Below, piece after piece: positions 21,805 to 32,662 of a DNA stretch of 64,000 nucleotides. Source of the stretch: Gonatopus flavifemur. Lineage: Eukaryota; Arthropoda; Insecta; Hymenoptera; Dryinidae. The stretch's first letter is position 1. Each line of letters begins with the position of its first letter. The translations under genes were made by a program, and so were the position numbers. The stretch covers positions 43,234,001 to 43,298,000 of the forward strand of contig JAFFJZ010000002.1 in assembly GCA_018340375.1 (NCBI GenBank). The letters are read 5' to 3'. The notes beneath the pieces are model-generated. The model did no database searches and was not told the origin of the DNA. It was given only the letters and a program-made list of their open reading frames with translations.

Positions 21805-22860
21805 TAGTGCTTTCGCGAGATGCGAGAAATTATCGATCTTGTCTTGGAAATCGAGACAATATCGAGACGAGATACGTAAAATAGCGTTTTAGACAAGAAC
21901 AATATGTACCAATCGAGAAAAGCGTATCGTCGAGATCAGTTGGTCAAGATCTTGACTACATCTCGATCTTGTATTATCAAAATCACCAATGCAGTAAGGA
22001 CAAATTTTAAAGTGAATTATTGTAGTATTGGTTAGGAACTTTGTATATCTATATATACTGTATATTTAGATATACAAACAATGTTAAATAACAAAGACGT
22101 AGTATAGACAGACCGAGCCCGTATATGGCGGGAGTTTAAGAGAGACAGAAACAAAAACTCTTCCAACCGTATTTCAAAATAGGCGGGAGAGTTTCTACAC
22201 TGTAAAAAATATACTTCCTAAACTGCCAAAGAAGTTTGGCAGTTTTTTACACAAACTTTTTTTGTAAATTACCAAACAAAAGTTTGTAAACATTCAAAAA
22301 ATTTTGTGATTTCACGAAGATTTTTGAGAATTCACAAACTTTTGTTCGGCAATTTACAAAAAAGGTTCGGAAATTATTTTTCCAAACCAAGTTTGTAAAT
22401 TTCCAAGCATTTTTGTTTGGAATTCAACAAATTTTTTTTTACAGTGTATCTCTCCCAGACTGAAAAACGATGGTAAATAAACAGCGCTACAATAGGTCTG
22501 TTCTTTTAGAAATCTTGGGGCACCACGTTGGGGGTAATTATACTTATATTTTTTGTAATGGATCCTGCCCCTTATACATATTATATAAATAAATATAACA
22601 ACTTTCTTTTTTCGAATATTACCTATTCATATTTTACTTATTATACAAACGTATATTTATATTTATATATTTCCTTGAACATATAAAATTCCGAAAGTTT
22701 ACCGACAAGATCAATATTCTTGAGGTATTGTCAAGACAAGATCAAGATGATTAATTACAAGAATCATTCAAGAACAAGACGATATCATTATTTTCATATT
22801 TTTCAAGAACAAGACAATATTTCAGAAAATATCGTATTGTTCCGTATTGTGGAAGCACTA
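21805..22860. mobile_element. hAT-like non-autonomous element
   Basis: Termini TAGTGCTTTC (left) and the complement of TAGTGCTTCC (right) are flanked by an exact 8-bp duplication, CTCTCAGC, at 21797-21804 and 22861-22868. Eight-base duplications and TAGnG-like ends are hallmarks of hAT elements. The interior carries CTTGTCTTGG/AAGAACAAGAC-type subterminal words and no transposase. The uninterrupted relative at 886-1062 supports the insertion boundaries. Confidence 0.85.
22198..22446. mobile_element. CACTGTAAAAAA MITE nested in the hAT-like element
   Basis: CACTGTAAAAAATATAC on the left and TTTTTTTTTTACAGTG on the right, with TA on both flanks. The interior is made of AAACTTTTGTTTGG and AAATTTACAAA words in both orientations. 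Non-coding. Confidence 0.8.
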
Positions 22861-22905
22861 CTCTCAGCTAATTATTTCGTCATTTATTGATTACTAATTC
22901 GTTTC

Positions 22906-23299
22906 TATAAACCGTCAGGGGACGGTGAAATTCACTCCCACCCAGGGCGGCAAAATCTTTGACGCTGGTTTTGTCCCTGGATCAATTTGAGCTTGATGTC
23001 GAGCAATATGAATTTATTATTCCACGCTCCAGGAAATTCTGGTGTTTACTCCGGAAAGCTCCCTAGTTGTATTCAAATAAAACTGCAAATTAATGAATCG
23101 TTGAACTACCAGGTTTCCTTTGAAAATACCAAATTTTCAATTATCTGCCATTCAATATATTTCATATATAATGTATATATAATTTTTTTAATTTTTCTCT
23201 TCGGGTGGTATAAGATTTTTGAAGAAATGACCCAAAAACACTAGCTGTCAGTAATGTCGTTCTGTACACTCGATCAAAATCACGCACAAATTTCCAATA
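22906..23299. other. No gene recognised
   Basis: The start (22915-22985) is GC-richer, with CCCAGGG and CCCTGG words facing each other about 40 bases apart, perhaps a small hairpin. The open frame at 22987-23244 has no family resemblance. Confidence 0.3.
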
Positions 23300-23518
23300 C
23301 ACTGAGAGAAAAAAAATCTTCAACCAAGAAAATATTGGATTGAGCGAGTTCAATCCGATAATTTCTTGATTCGAGAAAACTTTCTTTAAAGGGAGGAAGC
23401 ATTTTCTTGGTTCAAAATTATACAGCAAAATTACACATCTGCCTTAGATAAGAAAAATAAATATATTCTTAGCACAAGAATGTATGTTCTTATAATTAAG
23501 CCAATTTTTTTCTCAATG
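23300..23518. mobile_element. CACTGAGAGAAAAAA MITE, intact relative of 19858-20337
   Basis: CACTGAGAGAAAAAAAATC on the left and CCAATTTTTTTCTCAATG on the right, with TA on both flanks. The interior matches the element at 19858-20337 without its insertion. Contains CCAAGAAAATATTGGATTGA and a facing copy. Confidence 0.8.
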
Positions 23519-24329
23519 TACAGTTGTTATATTGAACTTTTACCTACTTAAGTTGTACCTCATGCACAAATTGATTCTTGAATTATTCCTCATGAAGGGT
23601 GGAATTCTGTAAAATTATTCCGGCGAAAAAACTTCTACGTTACAACTTATGTAATTAAAAATGAATATTTTATGCGCTTTATTTTCTAGAACCGCAAATG
23701 ATCAGAGTCAAAGTTTATGCGATATTTAATTACAATTGCTAATTAACAATGAACAAATTCCTTTTATGTGTAATCCCATTAATTTACCCTCGACTTTTCA
23801 ATTTCTTATTTAAACTGAATTCAATTTCTAAAATTCACAGTCTGGAAAGATAAAAATCTCAATTATTTACTATATAATGAATGTTTGAAACTATTCAACA
23901 TGTATTCAAAATCTGTCATCAATATTCTCATTCATCAATTACGTTTGAGCGTTATAAATGAAGCAGCAGTTTTCGTAGCAACAAGTGCATTTGGTACAAA
24001 AATATCTCTTTCGTATGAGAGCATGAAATTTGGAAATGAGGAAAATATTCAATAGCGTGTGATATTCGACTGCTGTCCTGGTGAATATATGGTGTTGGTT
24101 CGCGCAAAAGAATGTCATTTTTACGCTCAAAAAGCTCGAATAAAATGAGGATATTTTTCAATTTCTGCACAACTCCCTTGCGTTATTGATACTCCATTCC
24201 GTTTCTCAAGAGAAGAGAAACAGAAGAAAATCTTGACACAGACCCTGTCACAAATAATCTATAAGGTTTCAATGAAATTCAATAGAATTTAATAAAACAT
24301 TTTCACCTGGGGAGGGTGAAATATATATA
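23519..24329. other. No gene or repeat recognised
   Basis: AT-rich, with overlapping minus-strand open frames at 23939-24170 lacking any recognisable family. Confidence 0.35.
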
Positions 24330-25374
24330 CACTGTTAAAAATTTCTTGAATTTTAATGCACTCTTAATGTACCAGGGTACATGAAATTTCAACTTGAAGG
24401 TACATGAAATGATATTCAAGTATTATTACATTAATTTTCAAATCATGTGGAATTGAATTACAATTTCAAGTATCGGTACATTAAAAATTAACTCAGACTA
24501 AATCGATAGAGATTTGAGAAAATAACATAACCATCAATGATGTTTGAAATTGAGTGAATAAATTGAATAATTATAATCTTTTTGTGATTATAAATTTTGA
24601 AATTATTATTCTCAATCGCATTAGGTTACACTCTACGAGTCTTGTCAACAGAAACTAAAATTTACGTCCAGGAAACCTCCGAAGGACGTCTGAGAAACGT
24701 ATTTGGACGTTTCCTGGACGTACACAAATTTTAGGTTCCGTTGGGGAAGGGTACGAAATTTTGCGCGAAATATTTTCGTGAACCACGTGAGAAATAAAAA
24801 TTGTATGAATACGATGATAAAATACATGCTTGGGATTGAGGATTTTAATTTCATAGTGGTTCTGAAACATTATGGGATCGATGGAAAATTCTTACGATTG
24901 AAGGTTATAATTCAGAAAATTTGGCTTCCAATATTTCAGAACCAATATGGAATGAGAATTTGCATTCACAGTGCGCAATCCCATCATGTATTTTATTATC
25001 ACATATTTAAAATTTGTAATTCTTACATATTTTATAAGAGAATGATGCGAACAATATCATATGTTTCGCTCGAAGGTCCTCAATTTTTAGGTCCTTAATG
25101 AGTTTCAAAGAAAATTTACTGGAAGTTTTTTTCTGAAACGCGAATGAAAATTCATATACAAATTTCATGTATTCATACATTAAATTTCAAATCCATGTAC
25201 ATTAAATTTAATGTATGTAGACTTGAAATTTGTGGAACCTGTACATGAATTTTCAGTTACGTACTTGTAAAAAACTTCCAGTAGATTTAATTTAATCAAA
25301 TCTACGGGAAACATCTCATAAAATCTCACAGATTTTTACACAATCATATTCCCGAGATTGTATTTTTAACGGGG
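24330..25374. mobile_element. Possible CACTGTTAAAAAT element with inner MITEs
   Basis: The left end CACTGTTAAAAATTTCTTG resembles the left end of 50207-53024. The right end ATTTTTAACGGGG is only a partial complement. Inside are palindromes at 24654-24735 (arms TAAAATTTACGTCCAGGAAA and complement) and 25112-25288 (arms AAATTTACTGGAAGTTTTTT and complement), and many GTACATGAAATTT words. Confidence 0.4.
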
Positions 25375-26690
25375 AAATCATTCTCTCTGAGTCGAAAGGA
25401 ACGCACAAGTACCTTTTGTCAGTTCTCCGCTGTACGTACATATATATTTTTTAATAATCACAAAAAATATCACACGACGGATTCAAAGCAATATAGTATA
25501 GCAAGAATAGCATCACAGGAGCATTCGTTTTATTATATGGTTTTACGAAAGCGAATATAATCTTTGTGATTCCCGATTGGTACTTACTCGTGTGGTAAAC
25601 GCATTCGATTGTATGAGTTCATATTTGTATATCCGCACACTACTCGATGTAGAAAGCCGCGCTTGTAACTATATGAAAGACTTCAGGTCAAGTACGATCT
25701 ACTATTATGAGTTCATATACCACATAAAACTGGTGTGAATAAATATACTATTGCTTCACCTCTCCACATATTTCTTTGTTTATTATATTTTGTTTTTTCA
25801 CTTAGAAAAGAAACTTGATGCAATCGAATTTCAAGATAAGCAAAAACTAGATCCACCGTACAAAAATGTTTTCGTAATTCGCTAAAAGAGTATATAAACC
25901 ATGAAACGAAGAATCAAATCCAAGGAGTTTGAATTTCACTGTTGTTATATCTATCGTATGATCTTGCATTTTCTAAAGTTTACGTGTAAATTGGTACTTC
26001 ACGTGAACCGTTAGAAAATATAATACTTGTTATCTCGAAGAATTGAATAACAAAGGTGAACGTATGTTCGTTTCGGTTTCAATACTTTGATTCAATGAAA
26101 ACAGACCTCCTCCTCCTCACTTGTACTAGAAGTTTGATCAAGAAACACGATGAGTTGCATGAAAATTTAGAGTCTGTTCACAATTAAAGCGAATATTATA
26201 GTTAAGGTTGTTCATCGCGGTCACGCGACCATGTCATTTCATATGCTGCGAGTTGAGATATCTTGATACAATGCAATACAATAGCAAAAAGAAACCGTGT
26301 TGCAACTGGGATTAATCCGTATACGAAAAAAAAAAAGAACATTACTTCATGGGTTTCATATTTTATCGAGTCAGATGGAAGATAAAGTAATTTAAGAAAG
26401 TCTTAATGATATACGGATAATCTTAATTTCGATTTAGAAATATCTGCAGGAAAGTCCTTCAACTATGTTTTCCTTGGTAATTAAATTCAATTAGTAATGA
26501 ATTTTATGAATGTAATTTGTAATATACACCTTGGTTGCGATAGGCTCTCGATTTTCTTGCAATAGATTGTTTATTTATCGAACTCTATGTAAGTACAAGC
26601 AACGAGGAGGTCTATTTTCATTCAAAGTATTGGGAAAGAGACACATATCTCAACTGTTCCTATTCAATTTTAAGACATAGATATTGGTGT
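25375..26690. other. No gene or repeat recognised
   Basis: No supported feature. Candidate 5' exons for the downstream gene could lie here, but none could be singled out. Confidence 0.35.
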
Positions 26691-26870
26691 GTTTTCTATC
26701 GGTTCATGCGAATTGGCAATTTTGGAAAAATCTCTGAAAAATTTCTCTGGATATCTATGGAATATTTTTAAAAACCTCTGAATTTTTCTAAATATCATTG
26801 GAGCTCTCTGAAAAGCTCTTGAATTTTTAGGAATTTCCAGTGAAATGTTTCCATCACGAATGTTATCTTG
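26691..26870. repeat. CTCTGAAAA-rich patch
   Basis: Short words CTCTGAAAA, CTCTGAATTTTT and GGAATTTCCA recur. It resembles the arm composition of the foldback element at 8382-9027 and may be a decayed relative. Confidence 0.3.
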
Positions 26871-26947
26871 AAAGTCATGATTGATTGAAAAGAAATTTGG
26901 GATGGAGTGTATTGGCACTCTTTGTGAATTTCTTTCATTATCTTATA

Positions 26948-27060
26948 CACTGTAAAAAAAATCCACCTCTCGGCAAATTCTTTTATTTATACTGGAAAAG
27001 TGAAGTGAAAAACATAAAGTTTTATGTAAAATACGAAAAAATTTCTGGCCAGTGTAAAAA
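26948..27060. repeat. Fragment of a CACTGTAAAA element
   Basis: CACTGTAAAAAAAATCCAC followed by TTTATTTATACTGGAAAAGTG and AAAACATAAAGTTTTATG matches 14242-14410. The right end is missing. Confidence 0.55.
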
Positions 27061-27977
27061 TTCCTCTTCCTCTTTTATAAAATGATAAAATCCGTTTTTA
27101 TTTGACACTTTCAGTAGGAAAACTTTTCAAAATTGAACGAACTTCAAATATCCAATTTCTCTGACCAAAATTCATACATTCACTAAAATCAAGCTGTTGA
27201 CTCATTCTGATCAATTCGATCCATCACCCTTCATCGTTCGAACTATTGTAACCAAAACAGGAACTCTTCGGTATCATTACACTTTCTATCATCACATAAC
27301 AAAATCTTTATATATCATACCATAAGATACAGATATGAGTAATTATAAAAAAATCACTGAGCAACTTTCTACTTCATCTTGACGATACTGCGCGTATCTT
27401 CAATTTGCAACCAATTACATCCATTTGCGATGTAACATCTTTCTCTTCGAGCATACGAAAGGGTATTCAACATAATTCTCGTAATACAAATTTCGAAGTA
27501 ACTCCTGGAACTGTACGGAAGAGCGGTCGTGGAAAACTGTTACATTCAAATAAAATGGAAATTCGAACCTTGAAGTTGTTCGATGACGGAGGGGAATTCG
27601 AAAGAATGCTTATTTCAACATTCGTTTGAAAAAGACCGATGAATAGTTTCTCTTCTAACAAAAAGACAACATGTGCGTTTGGATGATTGAATAATTATTT
27701 TTCTTTGAAAACGAATGAATTCATTAAATTTCCATTCTATTTAGAGACGGAAATCGTTGTAATGGATGAGTAAATTATCTTCTCAAACTCGTGTTATTCT
27801 AACGTCTTGTTAACAAAGTTTATTTTTAGTAAGTTTATAATATTCTCAGTTTAGACGCAAAATTCAATTTTGAATTCATTATACTGGAAGGAATATCAAT
27901 CAAAGTTGAATATTTTTCTCAACGACAAGGCGCATGGTTTCGATATTTTGAAAATTCATTTTTGAATTTGAAATATA
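27061..27977. other. No gene recognised
   Basis: The plus-strand frame at 27405-27629 has mixed composition but no family resemblance or splice context. Nothing else could be supported. Confidence 0.3.
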
Positions 27978-28142
27978 CACCGAAACAAAAGTTTTGTTGA
28001 AATGTAAACAACCAAAAACTTTAGTTATGATGATAAAATAATTTTGTTGAGAGCACAAAAATTTGGTCGAAGGAATTAAAGTTTTTTGTTGTTCACATTA
28101 TCAACCAAAATGTTTTGTTTCAACCAAACAGTTTTCTCGGTG
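27978..28142. mobile_element. MITE, CACCGA/TCGGTG termini, TA target
   Basis: CACCGAAACAAAAGTTTTGTT on the left and AAACAGTTTTCTCGGTG on the right, flanked by TA. The interior has TTTGTTGA and CAACCAAA words in opposite orientation. Confidence 0.7.
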
Positions 28143-28603
28143 TAGGAGAATGTATCAAGTTTGTACCTTTCCTCGGTCAAAAATTTCCATTGGATAAACT
28201 CATCGAACGTACCGAAAAATTGGATTTTAATAGGCTTGAATGAGTATGAACGGTCATTAACCGTTGCGAAATGTGTAATAAATCTCATCAATCAATGGGA
28301 TTCAATGGATTTTTAATGTCGAAGCTCTCGTCAACAGGATGAATGAAATTTACAAATTATTTAATCTATTCAGAAGTTTAATACTCGAATGTATTTAATC
28401 TGTTCTTAAGAATTGGATTTTATCGTACAATCTTTTCACCGAAAGGAATAAATAATGTCGTTGACATTGAGCAATATTTGATGGATGACGCTAAAAAAAA
28501 ATTGATAATTAATCACTTCACATCACGATTGCTTTCATCGACATGAAATATAAATTATGCAAAAGAATGAAGAAATTTCATACACTGACAGATAAACGAC
28601 CTT

Positions 28604-28859
28604 GTTGAAACATTCGTGGTCGCGATAACTTGGAATCTGGTTCGATTTAACCAGAAAATCTGATTGTGATGTCCAGAAACAGTTGTTGAAGCGAAAATGA
28701 GCTACAATTCTCAGGTGAGACAAACCAGATTCTTTTCTTGCTGTGATAACCAGAATATGTAGTTAATTTTGGCTTCGACCACATTTTTTGGACATCACAA
28801 TCACATTCCCTGGTGAATCGAACCAGATTTCGAGTCATTGCGGCCACGGATGTTTCAAC
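28604..28859. mobile_element. Foldback MITE with GTTGAAACAT ends
   Basis: Two arms of about 75 bases: the left reads GTTGAAACATTCGTGGTCGC and AATCTGGTTCGATT, and the right is the approximate complement (GGTGAATCGAACCAGATT, GGCCACGGATGTTTCAAC). An inner pair of GATGTCC/GGACATC words continues the stem. Confidence 0.65.
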
Positions 28860-28889
28860 TGTACTAAATACATCCCCACGTTCAAGGGC

Positions 28890-29130
28890 ATGGAAGAGTG
28901 AAAAATTAAGCGTTTCACTCCACTAACAAGTCTCAGAAGTGAGCCAGTCCGCTTCGAGTGAACTCTCACTTTTTGAAAATTCACTCTAAAATTGGAGTGG
29001 CTGAGAGTTTCCAACTTCAAACCTCAGACTTCCACTCTAAAAGAGTGGGAATTTCACTCGAAATTTCGGCAAGCTCACTTCTGGCTGCCTAAAGAGTGAC
29101 ATCTCACTCTAAAAATTTTAGAGAGTAATA
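28890..29130. repeat. CACTCT/AGAGTG repeat element, copy 2
   Basis: CACTCTAAAAGAGTG, TTCACTCTAAAATTGGAGTG and CATCTCACTCTAAAAA make a series of dyads, as at 17200-17470. Boundaries unclear. Confidence 0.5.
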
Positions 29131-29705
29131 CGTACACGAACAAAAATATATATAAAAAAAAAAATAACAATTCAATTACAAAATCGAGATGAAGAGAGTG
29201 AGATTTCTGAAATCTTTATCACTTTCTTTAATGACATATATATATATCAACATGCGCGATTGAATGATTTTTTAAATCGGATCGTACGTGACGATAGGTT
29301 ATCGGTGAATTATATTGTACAAAATACGTGCACGGTTCCATTATTATACGTCATTATTATTACTGGTATAATACAATTGAAGAAGAAGACCAAACAAAAC
29401 CAATATTTTCAACGTGTGAATTGAAATTTACATAGGATCAACTTGGCTCTGTTCAATAATGTATACACATGCGCACACGTATTTGCATAAATAACATAAT
29501 AATGTGTAAAAAACGATAACAACAACAAATTTGCGCATTCGCAAACTACTATTTATACGTGATTTGAACGAATGATGCCTGAATGTACCATGTTTCACTG
29601 AATAATGAGGTTGTAAGAATCACGGTGGATACTTAACAATGATGAACGTGTTTTGTGTTTACAGGGTTCAAGGATTGATAGAGGTATAAAAATCCATTGA
29701 AGAAA
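29131..29705 (+). promoter_or_regulatory. 5' region of the CRAL-TRIO gene with UTR splice acceptor
   Basis: AT-rich sequence ends in TTTTGTGTTTACAG, a good acceptor whose AG is at 29663-29664. It is followed by 41 bases of 5' UTR before the ATG at 29706 (context GAAAATGGG). The transcript therefore likely starts in a separate upstream exon. No convincing core promoter was seen within the last 500 bases. Confidence 0.5.
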
Positions 29706-32029
29706 ATGGGAGGACAAGAAGGAGAATACAAATGTAGATTGAGTCCTAGCACCCAAGAAATCGCGAGAGTGGAATTAAGAGAAGACGAAAACACGAGAGA
29801 GCAAGCATTGGAGCAATTCAGACATTGGATTCAAAAGCATCCGTCCATTAAGAATTGTCGTACGGATGCCGTTTTTCTACTCAGATTTCTTAGAACGAAA
29901 AAATTTAGTTTGCCGTTGGCGCAAGAGATGTTGGAACGTTACCTGACCATCAGACAATTATATCCCGATTGGTTTCAAAATCTTGATATCGAGGATCCCG
30001 ATATCGAAGCAATCATAGATAGCGGATATTTGGTACCATTGCTGGAACGTGATCGGCATGGCCGGCAAGTTATATTGTGTTCCGCGGGTAGGTAATTATT
30101 GCTTACGATAACAAACGATCGATCATTCATATCTGATTCAAATATATATGATAAAAAGAATATTCTGTAGAGAAAAACAAAGAAATTTTGTAATTCAATA
30201 GTACTTTTGATATTATTTCATAGAATTACAACATTAATTCATTGATATCAAAGTTGGTATGGCTTCAAATATATATTCTTTGAGTGAATGAGCTTGAGAA
30301 ATCAATCATTCATTATTATTCTGTTCATGAATCTGCTGACTGAAAAGAGCCAATGTACTGTGTAGTCGAAAAGATATCAAATATATTGAAAAGCATTATA
30401 ATATCGTAGCTTTTTGGAATAATGACTTCCAACCCAGGTAAAAACACAACCATTCTCACCAAATCATGTTTTATGTTACATGCATGGTGTAGAATCTGTA
30501 TAGAACCAAATCCTCACAAGAATTCTACACCATTTTTTCACCTGGGTTCCTTTATCAACATCATGTCTTGTAAACTAAAAAAGTAGTTATCGTGGTTTAA
30601 AAAATCTAATGAAATTATTTATCGAAGAACGTTCGGAGAATATTTGACGCACATTGGTGTTACTTGGGACTCGACGATATATTCTTTCGATGTAATAAGG
30701 TAAATGTCCCCTTCACCGACACTGTACTCAATTACGATTAATTATAAATTCATTATCATTTTGCCAACTTCCTCGTCACTCATATTTGGAAGCAAGAAAG
30801 AAGGTACTTTATTTCTCATTTCTAAACATCCATGACAAGAACGTTTAGAAAATAATATGAAATTATCATTGATCGTAATTAAGTACAGTGTCGGTGAAGG
30901 GTACATTTACGTTAAAGCACTCATCGGTCCAAACAACATTTCTCCAAGGAATTTTCTTCTCAGTGCATATATTTCAAGCTAGTTTCGAAAATATATTGAG
31001 AAACGGGGGCTTTTTTTTCAAGGTCGTTTTGATCCCTACAAATACACGTCAGCTCAAATGGCCAAGACTCACAGCCTCATCGCGGAATGTCTGATGGATG
31101 AGGAAGAGAATCAAGTTCGTGGTTACACTCACATAAACGACGAATCCAGTCTTACAATGGGTCATGTTAGTGCATGGTCGTTGACAGACCTACGCAACAT
31201 CCTTAGGTGCATACAAAACAGTACCCCGATGCGGCACAAGGAGACGCATTTGGTTAATATTCCTTCATTCGCATCCAAAGTGTTGGAATTTGTACTCACC
31301 GTCCTCAATGACAAGCTCAAGGATAGAATTCGGGTAAGTGAACTCGGTTCGATTAAGAAATATACACTTTTTTTAGCGTATACACGATGACGTGCAAGCG
31401 ATCCACGTGTGCGTACGGCAGGAGAAAGTACTCTTTACAGAGCCGTTGAAAAAGATCCTGTGTGAAAGTACGACGAGTATTCTGTATGGTTATAAGTATA
31501 CTCGTACGTATTATTGAACCAACCTTGTTCTCCCGATACTTCATTGAAAGATAAATGTTTATATGTTTATATGACAAATAATTCAAATAAATCCTTATTT
31601 GAAGACGTACCACTTGGCTCCACTCGAAATCCGAATGATCTCTCAAATTTAAGCGTTTCGAAGCAATATTCTTCAAATATATTATATTTTTTGGATGATT
31701 TCGATAGGTGCATAAGAGCGTGGAGGACTTAAAAGCAGCCATCGATCCGAAGATCTTACCGAAAGAATACGGCGGGGAAGTCCCAATGTCGGAGATGATA
31801 GGTGAGAATTTTAAAATCCTCCCATGAATAAATAAATCTCATCCGCATTCTAATCGAATACTATTTCTCGTTCACAGAATCGTTCAAGAAAATCTTAAAG
31901 GCGAAGAGAGATCAAATAAAAGCTCTAGATAATATGTACATCGAAATTTTACCCAAGGATTGTCATTCTTCTTGTAATGATAATTTGAATGGTATATCTG
32001 GTTCATTTCGTAAATTAGAAGTAGATTAG
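29706..32029 (+). CDS. CRAL-TRIO domain lipid-binding protein (clavesin / alpha-tocopherol transfer protein-like)
   Basis: Four coding exons: 29706-30087, 31023-31333, 31708-31801 and 31878-32029, all with GT-AG introns and consistent phases, giving 312 aa. Residues about 33-80 form the CRAL-TRIO N-terminal helical domain (DAVFLLRFLRTKKF). Residues about 105-255 form the Sec14-like lipid-binding fold, including GRFDPYKY, the acidic MDEEENQVRGYTHINDESS stretch and the closing LPKEYGG motif at 248-254. The tail ends SGSFRKLEVD. Such proteins bind and carry small hydrophobic ligands (retinoids, tocopherol, phosphoinositides) in the cytosol; the ligand here cannot be told. No signal peptide or membrane segment. 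The start is the first in-frame ATG after a 5' UTR acceptor. Length is normal for the family. Confidence 0.95.
30431..30548. mobile_element. Intronic MITE, AACCCAGGT termini
   Basis: AACCCAGGTAAAAACAC on the left and TTTTTTCACCTGGGTT on the right, with inner arms around TGGTGTAGAAT and ATTCTACACCA. Lies in intron 1 of the CRAL-TRIO gene. Confidence 0.65.
30701..30910. mobile_element. Intronic palindromic MITE, TAAATGT termini
   Basis: TAAATGTCCCCTTCACCGAC on the left and GTCGGTGAAGGGTACATTTA on the right. The arms run about 43 bases through ACTGTACT and AATTACGAT. The loop includes AAACATCCATGACAAGAACG. Lies about 110 bases before exon 2 of the CRAL-TRIO gene without disturbing its acceptor. 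Confidence 0.75.
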
Positions 32030-32483
32030 TAATCCTTTATATTTATATTTCAATTTTGATTTAAGAGTTGATTATTATTATTATTATTTTCTTTTTATAA
32101 TATAATATGATTGATGTTATCAACGCACCTTTGATATTCGATTTTATATTCTATTTACATGATTTTTATGATTATTGGTCAAAGTATTATAGATCATTGT
32201 TACGAGAAAATCAACAAATCCAATCTCCAAGAATTATCCAAAGTTCCTATCTCGGTAACTAATTTTGAAATTAGGAACTTGTTGCTTTACTACGTACAAT
32301 GAACTTATGATGATGGTTGTACTATGCAACGATCCAATAGATTAGCGTAAAAGTTTGAATTATGAATGTTATCTCAATGATTGGGATCCAGAAGTTTTTC
32401 ATTTCAACAGAAACTCAAGTAGTTTTTATTACTATTGTCAATATCATTGTGTAATAAATCAACATTGATAACTACTTTTGTAG
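32030..32483 (+). other. Probable 3' UTR of the CRAL-TRIO gene
   Basis: AT-rich sequence after the TAG at 32027, with an ATT microsatellite at about 32072-32090. A canonical AATAAA lies at 32453-32458. Later AATAAA-like sites (32870, 33533) could serve longer transcripts. Confidence 0.5.
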
Positions 32484-32662
32484 AAGATCTTTGTCTTCTG
32501 AGAAATTCAATTGCAAACGTTGGAAAAAAACCACAAAACGTATATCAAAATAGATTACGTAACAACGTAATGTCCGTTGAAGAGAATCTCAAAGCTTTAG
32601 TGAAGACACAAAGCATGGTTGCTTTGGTTTCATTTTCTAGAAAAATAGAAGAGAAAATTTAA
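32484..32662 (+). CDS. Candidate alternative terminal exon, doubtful
   Basis: After an acceptor-like ACTACTTTTGTAG an open frame of 58 codons ends in TAA at 32662. The peptide is charged and helical (EENLKALVKTQSMVALVSFS). Its phase fits a join to CRAL-TRIO exon 3 (ending 31801 with one base over), which would give a different C-terminus. The AATAAA at 32453 argues that the main transcript stops before it. No family is recognised; it could belong to another gene or be chance. Confidence 0.2.

Noticed and set aside
29697..29705. TTG upstream of the CRAL-TRIO ATG as a start
   Set aside because: An in-frame ATG follows at 29706 in a suitable context. Near-cognate starts are rare in animals and nothing supports one here.
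32072..32090. ATT microsatellite in the CRAL-TRIO 3' region
   Set aside because: Too short and too ordinary in AT-rich DNA to be worth a separate finding.
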